From positions 1 through 64,000 of the forward strand of contig JAJCXX010000084.1 of NCBI GenBank assembly GCA_029263195.1: a DNA stretch of 64,000 bases, written 5' to 3'. Below are positions 1 through 8,147 of this stretch, one piece after another. The notes beneath the pieces were generated by a model. It did no database searches, was not told the origin of the DNA, and worked only from the letters and a program-made list of their open reading frames with translations. Within the stretch, counting starts at the first letter, position 1, and every line of letters begins with the position of its first letter. Made by a program: the position numbers and the translations under genes. This stretch comes from Acidimicrobiales bacterium (GTDB lineage: Bacteria; Actinomycetota; Acidimicrobiia; Acidimicrobiales; Aldehydirespiratoraceae).

Positions 1-300
1 ACAGTTCGTTCCTTTCGAGAGTCCCAAGGGGGTCCGGGACCTCTCGATGATGAACGACACGAGGAGAAGATCAGTTCCCCAAGACTCCGAGAGAGTTCGT
101 GATGGCCTGTGCGTGCCCGAAACTCTGTCGTGAGCCTGTGATCAGGCCTTTCACCTCATGTGGCGGCCAGCACGGCGCGCCAGGCGGAGCATGTACTTTG
201 GGCTAAGGTCCTCCCTCCGACACAAGCGTCAGTACACCGTTGTCGACTCTGCTTCTTTGTGACTGTTGCGTTTGAGAGTCGATGTGCTACATTGAAGCAC

Positions 301-564
301 ATGTCTGAGGTCGGGATTCGTGCCCTGAAACAGAATGCGTCGGCGGTTGTGGCTGAGGCGGCCGCGGGCGAGACGGTGACCATTACTGATCGAGGGCGCC
401 CGGTTGCGCGGATGACCGCGATCCCGAAATCACGTCTACGTGCTCTGATCGATGAGGGTCATGCTCGGCCAGCCCGGCAACTACTTGGTGATTTGCCGGT
501 CCCTGAGCCCGGGCCCGAGCTGTCCCAAGTCCTGTTGGGGATGAGAGACGACGAGCGGTACTGA
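301..564 (+). CDS. type II antitoxin, Phd/YefM (VapB-like) family
   Basis: MSEVGIRALKQNASAVVAEAAAGETVTITDRGRPVARM..., typical Phd/YefM N-terminus; directly upstream of PIN toxin; internal ATG at 301 preferred over ORF-track start 160. Confidence 0.85.
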   Translation: MSEVGIRALKQNASAVVAEAAAGETVTITDRGRPVARMTAIPKSRLRALIDEGHARPARQLLGDLPVPEPGPELSQVLLGMRDDERY

Positions 565-565
565 G

Positions 566-958
566 GTGGCGTTCTACATCGACACCTCGGCATTGGTGAA
601 GCTGGTAGTCGGCGAGGCCGAGACCGTTGCGCTTCGTTCCTGGTTACAGGAGTCAGATCGAGATCTCGTTGCATGTGACTTGGCGCGGACCGAACTGATG
701 CGATCCGTTCGCAGGGTAGTTCCGGATCGGGCGCTGCAGGCTCGTTCGGTGTTGGACGCTGTCACTCTTGTCGATGTCACGGCGGCGGTGTTCGAGGTGG
801 CCGGCCGTCTTGACCCTGTTGGGATGCGGTCACTGGACGCGGTTCATCTCGCCGCCGCCCTCGATCTGGGCGATGACCTAGAGGGAATAGTCACCTATGA
901 CGATCGCCTGGCCGACGCCGCGTCAGCGAACGGAGTCCCAGTCGTTGCCCCGAAGTGA
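566..958 (+). CDS. vapC: PIN-domain toxin, VapC family
   Basis: MAFYIDTSALVKLVVGEAE...DLARTELMR...SLDAVHLAAAL...VTYDDRLADAA; PIN acidic residues present; GTG start 1 bp after antitoxin stop. Confidence 0.85.
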   Translation: MAFYIDTSALVKLVVGEAETVALRSWLQESDRDLVACDLARTELMRSVRRVVPDRALQARSVLDAVTLVDVTAAVFEVAGRLDPVGMRSLDAVHLAAALDLGDDLEGIVTYDDRLADAASANGVPVVAPK

Positions 959-999
959 TCTGCCGTAGCATTGTTCGGTCCCGAAGGTGGCTTTCTAAA

Positions 1000-1016
1000 C
1001 CAGGCCAGCGGCCTGG
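1000..1016 (+). terminator. perfect hairpin CCAGGCC-AGC-GGCCTGG downstream of vapC
   Basis: 7-bp perfect arms, 3-nt loop, 42 bp after vapC stop; no U-tract. Confidence 0.4.
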
Positions 1017-1121
1017 ACCCCCGACAGGGGTGTCGCGTTGCTAATGGTCTGCTAGTGGCATCTGGCGTCCTGGAGCGGTATCTGGCGGTGGGGAGCGGTT
1101 TTAGTGGTCGCTAGATGCCGC

Positions 1122-1370
1122 TCAGGGCCGCTGGCTACCGCAGGATGACGCTGGAGGCGCCTTGGGGGAGGTTTGCTCAAGTCCCCCCTCCGACACAGAG
1201 AAACCGGAGGTCATAGGCGCGCGGTTCTGTTGTTTGGGGACCTTCACTGCCGCGGCAGCTTGCATCCCGGCGGTCGTATGCGAATAGCTGTCCAGCATGA
1301 TGCTGATCGACCAACACCCAACGCCCGGCCCGACAAGGTCGGCGTCAACACGGCCGAACATCGGTCCCAA
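1122..1370 (-). pseudogene. C-terminal remnant of a tyrosine recombinase/phage integrase
   Basis: SISIMLDSYSHTTAGMQAAAAVKV resembles the integrase C-terminal 'S...TLDTYSHVLPGMQ..AA' block including the catalytic-Tyr region; no upstream catalytic domain. Confidence 0.6.
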
Positions 1371-1427
1371 CCCTCAGATCGGTGGATCGAGACTAGGGTC
1401 GCAGGCGTGGCATCGTTCAGCGGTCGG

Positions 1428-1877
1428 ATGATCAACCTCATGAGTCGGCGACTACCAGGCATGATGCACAGGGCAACTAGACGTCAGGTCGGGCAGTACC
1501 GCTCGACCAAGGGCGGCAAGGGCAATACCACCATGGGTAAGCCTGTGTTCCTGCTCGACGTGATCGGGCGCAAGAGCGGTGAGTCTCGACCGGTGATGTT
1601 GATGCTCGTACGCCAGGAGGACAGCCTCCTGGTCGTCGGGTCCTACGGAGGCAACCCGCGGACGCCGAACTGGTATGAGAACCTGATGGCGGCGGGCGAG
1701 GCCCATGTCGAGGTCGGAGCGGAGCGGTGGGCCGTCACCGCTCGCCAACTCGATGAGGGCCAGGAACACGAAGCGGCTTGGGATCTCTGTGTCGCCGCCT
1801 ACCCCGACTTCGCGTCGTATCAGGAACTCACCGACCGGAGGATCCCCGTCGCCGCGCTGAGCCGCAAGGACGACTGA
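1428..1877 (+). CDS. deazaflavin (F420)-dependent nitroreductase-family protein (DUF385/Ddn-like)
   Basis: VFLLDVIGRKSGESRPVMLMLVRQEDSLLVVGSYGGNPRTPNWYENLMA; start placed at internal ATG 1428. Confidence 0.8.
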   Translation: MINLMSRRLPGMMHRATRRQVGQYRSTKGGKGNTTMGKPVFLLDVIGRKSGESRPVMLMLVRQEDSLLVVGSYGGNPRTPNWYENLMAAGEAHVEVGAERWAVTARQLDEGQEHEAAWDLCVAAYPDFASYQELTDRRIPVAALSRKDD

Positions 1878-1971
1878 GGAGGCCTTCCGGCGTCGCTACC
1901 ATAGGGTGCGTCGCGTGGTGCGCCGCTTGCCACCCATGCTGACATCGAGGCTCGCCGGTAGGGTTCCGACT

Positions 1972-2208
1972 ATGCGCCTGCTTGTTCGGAATATGGCTCG
2001 GACGACCACTGAGACGGACTTGCGGGACCTGTTCGAGCCGTTCGGTTCGGTTCAGTCCTGTGTGATTGTGAATGATGCTGAGACTGGAAAGTCGAAGGGT
2101 TTCGGTTTTGTGGAGATGCCCAAGGTCGGCGATGCCAAGGCGGCAATTCGTCAACTGAATGGCCTCGAGTTAGACGGCGAGATCCTTCGGGTGAAGCGGT
2201 CCACCTAA
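1972..2208 (+). CDS. small RRM-domain RNA-binding protein
   Basis: RNP2-like LLVRNM and RNP1 KGFGFVEM in a 78-aa protein (MRLLVRNMARTTTETDLRDLFEPFG...). Confidence 0.85.
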   Translation: MRLLVRNMARTTTETDLRDLFEPFGSVQSCVIVNDAETGKSKGFGFVEMPKVGDAKAAIRQLNGLELDGEILRVKRST

Positions 2209-2243
2209 GAGCTTGGCCAACTCCACGATCGTCGCCCGGTCTG

Positions 2244-2315
2244 TCAGGTCCGGGGGTTTGTGACCGTGAGATTGGTGAAGCGGTCGAAGTCGCTGGTGTT
2301 GCTGGTGATCACGGT
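2244..2315 (-). pseudogene. C-terminal fragment of a VapC/PIN-domain toxin
   Basis: MTVITSNTSDFDRFTNLTVTNPRT* resembles PIN-toxin C-termini ('..vvTsNtsDFaRfpgLrV.NP'); the rest of that frame antisense to the flavodoxin is not PIN-like. Confidence 0.5.
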
Positions 2316-3109
2316 CATGTCGTGGTGAACGGCGGTGGGGCGATGGTGTTGTCGGTCCAATCGTTGATGGCGGCCCAGTCGCGGTAGTCGCCTTCGTTGG
2401 CGCCGATCACGGTGAAGAAGGGCCAGAGTCCGATGCGGGTGCGGAGGTTCATGCGGCTGTAGTCCAGGACCCCGGCGAATCGGCCGATGCTGAGTGGGGT
2501 GACTCGATCGGACACCGATGCGATCTTGTCGGCGTACTCGTCGCTCTTGGCGATTGCCTTGTCGGAGGAGTCGGCCAGTGTGCCGCAGGTGAAGAAGTAG
2601 GCGACCGGGATTCGGCTCAGCGTGTCTTCGTTGCCGGTGACGAAGTGGCGGGCTTCGGCCATCCAGTTGTCGTAGTGAATGGCCGCGCCGATGATGACGG
2701 CGTCGTAGTCGGCGAGATCCTGCACATCGCGGACACGCTTGGTGTCGGCGCTCATACCGGCAAGGCAGAATCGACCGGCCATTGCTTCGGCGATCTCGCC
2801 GGTGGTGCCGAACTGGCTGGCGTAGGCAACGAGGACGCGCTGGCCTTGGCTGTTGCCGCACGCCGAGTCTGGGAACACAACTGAACCGTTGGCTTGGGGG
2901 AACGCGAGTGCGGTGCCTACGGTTCCCGTGGTCGCCAACACGGCTACTCCTGCGACCTTGCCGCCGGTTCTCAAGAATGACCTCCTCGATCTTGTTGCTG
3001 TGGCTTCGGGCATCTCGTCAGGGGTATTGGCAGTGGGTGGGGTAGCGGTTGTGGTTGGCACTAGAGCGGTCATGTTTGGTCGAGGTTCCATGTGCCCTGG
3101 GCGGCGCAC
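2315..3109 (-). CDS. Tat-type exported flavodoxin-domain protein
   Basis: RRSFLRTGGKVAGVAVLATT Tat-like signal; VLVAYASQFGTTGEIAEAMA flavodoxin P-loop; exact start uncertain. Confidence 0.75.
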   Translation of the reverse strand: MRRPGHMEPRPNMTALVPTTTATPPTANTPDEMPEATATRSRRSFLRTGGKVAGVAVLATTGTVGTALAFPQANGSVVFPDSACGNSQGQRVLVAYASQFGTTGEIAEAMAGRFCLAGMSADTKRVRDVQDLADYDAVIIGAAIHYDNWMAEARHFVTGNEDTLSRIPVAYFFTCGTLADSSDKAIAKSDEYADKIASVSDRVTPLSIGRFAGVLDYSRMNLRTRIGLWPFFTVIGANEGDYRDWAAINDWTDNTIAPPPFTTT

Positions 3110-3933
3110 TCGATTGCCCAGTCGCTGAAGTCGCGGGCTGGGCGACCCAGTACCCGTTGGACGTCGTCGGTGAGGTGGGCGTTGCGGCCATCGAGTACCT
3201 CGGCGATGAGATTGGCGATTGGCGCGGCCTCCTCTTGGGGGACTCCTTGACTGGTGAGTTCGGCTGCGAATTCGTCGACGGTGAGAGACGTGTAGCGCAC
3301 GTCGCGTCCGATGGCAGCAGCGAGCTCGTCGGCGGCATCGGTCAGTGTGAGCAGGCGAGGTCCAGTGAGTTCGTAGAGGCGTCCGATGTGTTGGTCGTCG
3401 GTGAGCGCGGCGACCACGACCTCGGCGATGTCGTCGGCATCGAGGAACGGCTCAACGGTTTCGCCTCCGGGCATGGCGAGTGCCCCGTACCGGATCGCTT
3501 CGTCGAAGATCTCGCTGAAGTTCTGGTTGAAGAACGCGCACCGGACCAGTGTCCAGTCGGCGCCGGAGGCCCGCACTCGCTGTTCGGCTTGGCGGGCTCC
3601 CTCTTCACCTCGTCCTGACAGCAACACGAGTCGGCGCACATTGTTCGCCACTGCCAGATCCGCGAAGTCGCCGACGGTGTCAGCCGCGCCAGGGAACGCC
3701 AGGTCGGGGTAGTAGACGATGTAGACGGCGCCGACGCCGGCAAGGGCTGGCGCCCACGTCGTCTCATCCTCCCAATCGAAATGAGTCTCCCCGGATCGTG
3801 ATGCCGCTCGCACCGGAACTCCGGCTGCCGTCAATCGTTGGGTAACCCGACGGCCGGTCTTGCCAGATGCGCACAGCACCAAGACAGTGTTGGTGGTCTC
3901 GGTTGTGGTTGTCGTTGCATGGATGTTGGTCAT
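3070..3933 (-). CDS. NmrA/NAD(P)H-binding SDR-like protein
   Basis: VLVLCASGKTGRRVTQRLTAAGVPVRAASRS...; start set at ATG of MTNIHATTTT. Confidence 0.8.
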   Translation of the reverse strand: MTNIHATTTTTETTNTVLVLCASGKTGRRVTQRLTAAGVPVRAASRSGETHFDWEDETTWAPALAGVGAVYIVYYPDLAFPGAADTVGDFADLAVANNVRRLVLLSGRGEEGARQAEQRVRASGADWTLVRCAFFNQNFSEIFDEAIRYGALAMPGGETVEPFLDADDIAEVVVAALTDDQHIGRLYELTGPRLLTLTDAADELAAAIGRDVRYTSLTVDEFAAELTSQGVPQEEAAPIANLIAEVLDGRNAHLTDDVQRVLGRPARDFSDWAIECAAQGTWNLDQT

Positions 3934-4014
3934 AGGTTCAGCATCCGCCTGAATCCTGCGGCTATCCATAGCTGAGATACTCAGATTCATGTGTAATCGT
4001 CTACAATCGCCGCG

Positions 4015-4959
4015 GTGGATGCCCTTGCTGGACTGCTCGACGGACCCCGAGCTCGAGGGGCGTTCGTGTTGCGGGTCGTCATGGACCCGCCGTGGTCGTT
4101 GCGCATCCTTGACGAAGCGCCGCTCGCACTGGTCGCGGTAGCGACCGGTGAGGCGTGGATGGTGTCCGATGCCGGTGAGTCGGTGCGGCTTGGGCCCGGC
4201 GATGTTGCGATTGCCCGCGGTCCGGACCACTACCTGCTCGCCGACGACCCGGCAACACCTCCCGACATCATCATCTTGCCGGGCCAGGAGTGCACCAACA
4301 TCGAGGGTGAGAGCCTTGCCGAAACGCTGACCCACGGGGTCCGCACGTGGGGAAACAGCTCTGACGGTTCCACAGTGTTGCTAATTGGGGTCTACGAGTC
4401 GATGGGCGAAATCAGCGAGCGGATGCTACGGGCGCTTCCACCGCTGCTATCCCTGGCGAACGACGAGTGGGACTGCCCGCTCATTCAGCTGCTGAGTGAC
4501 GAGGCGGTAAAGGATGTCCCTGGACAGACAGCGGTGCTCGACCGGCTACTCGATCTGCTCCTGATAGCGGTGTTGCGGGCCTGGTTCGCCCGCCCGGAGG
4601 CCGACGCCCCCGCCTGGTACCGAGCCCAGGGAGACCCGATAATCGGCCGAGCCCTGCGCATCATGCACAGCAACCCATCCCATCGTTGGAGCGTGGCCAG
4701 CCTCGCCGCCGAGACGGGAGTGTCTCGGGCGGCATTGGCCCGAAGATTCAGCGAGCTCGTGGGCGAGCCCCCCATGACCTTTCTCACCGAATGGCGGCTT
4801 GCCCTTGCCGCTGACCTCGTGCTCGAACCAGACGCAACAGTCACCTCGGTCGCCAACAAAGTCGGCTATTCGAGCCCCTACGCGTTCAGCACCGCATTCA
4901 AACGCGTTCGGGGGATCAGCCCAACCGAACACCGGGTGAGGACGCTCGCCAACGCCTGA
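4015..4959 (+). CDS. AraC-family transcriptional regulator with AraC-type cupin
   Basis: C-terminal HTH ...WSVASLAAETGVSRAALARRFSELVGEPPMTFLTEWRLALAADLVLEPDATVTSVANKVGYSSPYAFSTAFKRVRGISPTEHR. Confidence 0.9.
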   Translation: MDALAGLLDGPRARGAFVLRVVMDPPWSLRILDEAPLALVAVATGEAWMVSDAGESVRLGPGDVAIARGPDHYLLADDPATPPDIIILPGQECTNIEGESLAETLTHGVRTWGNSSDGSTVLLIGVYESMGEISERMLRALPPLLSLANDEWDCPLIQLLSDEAVKDVPGQTAVLDRLLDLLLIAVLRAWFARPEADAPAWYRAQGDPIIGRALRIMHSNPSHRWSVASLAAETGVSRAALARRFSELVGEPPMTFLTEWRLALAADLVLEPDATVTSVANKVGYSSPYAFSTAFKRVRGISPTEHRVRTLANA

Positions 4960-5012
4960 CCGCGGGCACGGCCGAATATTCCACACCCACAAGCCTGCGC
5001 TGCCGCTCCGCG

Positions 5013-6263
5013 TCAGGCCGGTTCCACTCGCCAAATGCCTTGGGTGATGTCGACAACATAGAGCGTCTCGTCCGGCCCGATGACGAATCCGACCGGCGTC
5101 ACCGTGTCTCTTTCGAGTTCCTGGAGGACACCGGTCTCGGGATCAAAGGAGATGAGGGCCCGCCGGCAGAGGTCGCCGAACACGTATTTTCCGGCCAGAT
5201 CCGGTAAGGCATCGCCCCGGTACACGTGACCCCCGATAACAGCGCACAAGCTGGAGCGATGGCCATAGGAAAAGGTAGGTCCGGTATGCGATTCGATCGG
5301 CTGATCGATGAACGGCAGATTGCCCTCGAACGCGTTCCAACCCAAGTGCTCGCCACCGGCGCCACCTCCAGGCAGCATCGTGACCTCCTCAACACACTGC
5401 TGGCCCACATCGGCGATCCACAGATCATCTGTAGCGGAGTCGAAGGAAAAGCGGTATGGGTGGCGCAGGCCCCACACCCACACGTAGTCGCTGCCGGGAA
5501 CGCTGCCGATGAATGGATTGTCCGGCGCCGCGCTCAGCGCGGGCGTCGGATCGAACGTGATCGCAAAGCGGAGTAGCGATCCGAAGGCATGAGCCTCCTG
5601 GTGCCCGGTGACGAACGGGCCGCCCTGCGCACCCCCGTCGCCGACAGTGAGATAGAGGTGTCCATCGGGACCGAACGTGAGGTCTCCGCCGTTGTGTTCT
5701 CGAGAGGGCTGGTCGGCCCTCATCAGCTCAACCATGGCGCTCATCGCAGGTACTCCATCGATCAGCGGATACGCCTCGATGACCGTGTAGTCGTCGAGGT
5801 CTGTGCGGTTGACGAATAGGTAGCCGTTGGCGATTGTCAACCCGAGGAGTCCCTGATCGCGTTCGGTCGAGGTGAGCTCGGCGAGGTCGAGCACAATCTC
5901 GGGTTCGCCTCCCTCCACCCAGCTGAGGATCAAGCCGCCACGCGTGCCGACGAACGCGCTTCCATCTGGCGCAAAGGCGAGGGCCGATGCCTCGGGGATC
6001 TCCGCTACGTGAATCAGCGCGACGGCCGGTTCGTCCACTGGAGTGATGGTGTCCACCGGGAGATCGCCCGGGCATTTGATGTTGGCCCGAGCCCCCTCGG
6101 GTGTCTCGGCATACGGGATGTTGGTGCGTGTGGGACGCTCGAGCTGGATGGCCACGTCGCCGTCAGGGGCTAGCGCATCGTCGGGGGCGCACGCCGAAAT
6201 CATCAATGAGCCGACAATGAGCGCCGCCGCGATTCTGTGCATGCGTGGAGGATATGTAGTCAT
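5013..6263 (-). CDS. PQQ-dependent sugar dehydrogenase-like (glucose/sorbosone dehydrogenase) lipoprotein
   Basis: GGDLTFGPDGHLYLTVGDGG...WVWGLRHPYRFSFDSATDDLWIADVGQ; lipobox MISACAP. Confidence 0.85.
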   Translation of the reverse strand: MTTYPPRMHRIAAALIVGSLMISACAPDDALAPDGDVAIQLERPTRTNIPYAETPEGARANIKCPGDLPVDTITPVDEPAVALIHVAEIPEASALAFAPDGSAFVGTRGGLILSWVEGGEPEIVLDLAELTSTERDQGLLGLTIANGYLFVNRTDLDDYTVIEAYPLIDGVPAMSAMVELMRADQPSREHNGGDLTFGPDGHLYLTVGDGGAQGGPFVTGHQEAHAFGSLLRFAITFDPTPALSAAPDNPFIGSVPGSDYVWVWGLRHPYRFSFDSATDDLWIADVGQQCVEEVTMLPGGGAGGEHLGWNAFEGNLPFIDQPIESHTGPTFSYGHRSSLCAVIGGHVYRGDALPDLAGKYVFGDLCRRALISFDPETGVLQELERDTVTPVGFVIGPDETLYVVDITQGIWRVEPA

Positions 6264-6502
6264 GGCGAGGATGCAGTGTTGCCGTGGTTCGGTGTTGAAA
6301 TGGGCGGCATCTGGCTCTGTCTGAGCAGTGTGAACCAGTCAAACGTCCTCGAGAGCAAACCTGGCGTGGCGGGCTTGTCCCAGGGATTCGTAGATCGGGG
6401 CCGACCATATTCGTTCAGGACGCTGGGTCCGTTGGATTGGGCGTACGTCCGCTGGCAGCGAGTATCTGCAAGCGCTTCTTCAGCATCGACAAGACTGCAC
6501 GG

Positions 6503-6949
6503 ATGCCAGCAACACTTCTGGAACGAACGCACGGGACCTACCTGCTCAGCACCGACAGGGGCCGGCTCGATCGAGGACTCATCCATCGCTACCTCTCGAA
6601 CGAGTCGTACTGGGCCAAGGGGCGAGAGCGAGCGAAGGTTGATCGATCCATCGAGCACAGCTACCTGGTGATCGGCGCGTACGACGTCGATGGTGCTCAG
6701 GTCGCGTTCGCTCGAATGGTGACCGATCTCGCTACGTGGGCTTGGCTCTGTGACGTCTTCGTTCTCCCGCACCACCAGGGCACCGGCTTGGGCTCTGCGC
6801 TCGTTGAAACAATCGTTGAGCATCCCGATGTTGTGGACGTCGGCCGGCAGTTCTTGGCTACCGCTGATGCCCACGGGCTGTACGTCAAGTTCGGATTCCG
6901 AGTGCTCGACGACCCGTCTCGATGGATGCAGCGGCCGCAACCGGCATGA
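6503..6949 (+). CDS. GNAT-family N-acetyltransferase
   Basis: DVFVLPHHQGTGLGSALVETIVEHP acetyl-CoA motif and YVKFGFRVLDDPSRWMQR. Confidence 0.85.
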   Translation: MPATLLERTHGTYLLSTDRGRLDRGLIHRYLSNESYWAKGRERAKVDRSIEHSYLVIGAYDVDGAQVAFARMVTDLATWAWLCDVFVLPHHQGTGLGSALVETIVEHPDVVDVGRQFLATADAHGLYVKFGFRVLDDPSRWMQRPQPA

Positions 6950-7036
6950 CGAAGCGAACCCAACTCGAATCTGATCAGGACTTCAATGTAGACGGGCACG
7001 GCGTTCGAGCGAGATTGAGCTCAGACATAGGTGTTG

Positions 7037-7049
7037 ACTTATCATAAGT
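7037..7049. promoter_or_regulatory. perfect 13-bp palindrome ACTTAT-C-ATAAGT, candidate ArsR operator
   Basis: ends 8 bp before the ArsR ATG at 7058 and overlaps a TTGACT element. Confidence 0.5.
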
Positions 7050-7057
7050 AGGAACCG

Positions 7058-7378
7058 ATGATTGTGGTCATGGAGGTCGGCTCTCAACTCGTCGCTCTGG
7101 CCGATCCGACCCGACGGTCGATCTACGAGCTCATCCGCGAGGCCCCATCGTCGGTGCGCGAGTTGACAGACCATCTCCCGATCTCGCAGCCGGCGGTTTC
7201 CCAGCACCTCAAGGTGCTCAGCGCGGCCGGCCTTGTGACAGCGATTCCTGACGGAGCTCGACGGATCTACGGAATCGACCCCGCGGGCGTAGTGCAGCTG
7301 AGGGCGTGGATCGACGCGCTGTGGGACGACGTCCTCGACAAGTTCACGGAAGCAGCCAGAAAGGAACACGACCAATGA
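7058..7378 (+). CDS. ArsR-family transcriptional regulator
   Basis: LADPTRRSIYELIREAPSSVRELTDHLPISQPAVSQHLKVLSAAGLV. Confidence 0.9.
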   Translation: MIVVMEVGSQLVALADPTRRSIYELIREAPSSVRELTDHLPISQPAVSQHLKVLSAAGLVTAIPDGARRIYGIDPAGVVQLRAWIDALWDDVLDKFTEAARKEHDQ

Positions 7379-7866
7379 GACTGTCCGATAGCCCCATCAA
7401 GCCCGTGCGGAAGACGCGTGTGGTTCCGCTCAATCCGGACGAAGCATTCGATCTGTTCACCACCCGCATGGGAAGTTGGTGGCCCCTTGCGACGCACTCG
7501 ATCGCCGAACACAACGCCATCGGCATTCGATTCGAAGAGCGCATCGGCGGACGCGTGGTCGAGTTGACCGAAGACGGGAGCGAATACTCCTGGGCCGATG
7601 TCATAGCGTGGGACCCGCCTCATCGATTGGTGCTCGCGTGGCATCCCTCCGCCGAGCCCGAGGTGGCGACGATCCTGGAAGTTCGCTTCAGTCCCGCACC
7701 GGACGGTGGCACCCAGCTCGATCTCGAACACCGAGGCTGGGAAGAGCTCGGAGCCGAACAGGGCAATGGAGTACGAGCCGGCTATCAGAGCGGTTGGGAC
7801 CTCGCCCTTGAGCCGTTCGAGAAGACATCGGCGACGCTGACCGGCCCCTCCGGGCCGCCAGCATGA
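7375..7866 (+). CDS. SRPBCC/AHSA1-family protein
   Basis: ATGA overlap with ArsR; PLNPDEAFDLFTTRMGSWWPLATHSI...VIAWDPPHRLVLAW...LEHRGWEELG. Confidence 0.8.
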   Translation: MRLSDSPIKPVRKTRVVPLNPDEAFDLFTTRMGSWWPLATHSIAEHNAIGIRFEERIGGRVVELTEDGSEYSWADVIAWDPPHRLVLAWHPSAEPEVATILEVRFSPAPDGGTQLDLEHRGWEELGAEQGNGVRAGYQSGWDLALEPFEKTSATLTGPSGPPA

Positions 7867-8147
7867 CGCCGCGGACGCCGTCCCGAACTTGGGTGACTTA
7901 GCGTCTGCCGCGCGACAATCGACTGGGGTCCGGCCTGCCTAGTGGACCCCAAATATCTCCGGACCCTCTGTTTGCGATTGCATCGAAGGAAGGCCGCAGC
8001 TCAATGGTCCGGGGCACAGGGTGCTCTCTCGAGGCGCCGACCGGGATCGAATCGATGGCCGTGGTAGCGTCGCGACGCGATCTTCGGCTTCTGCTGAGAT
8101 CGATCGTGCAGCACCCATGAGCGCGCGGGCGGTCAGGGTTGTGATTT

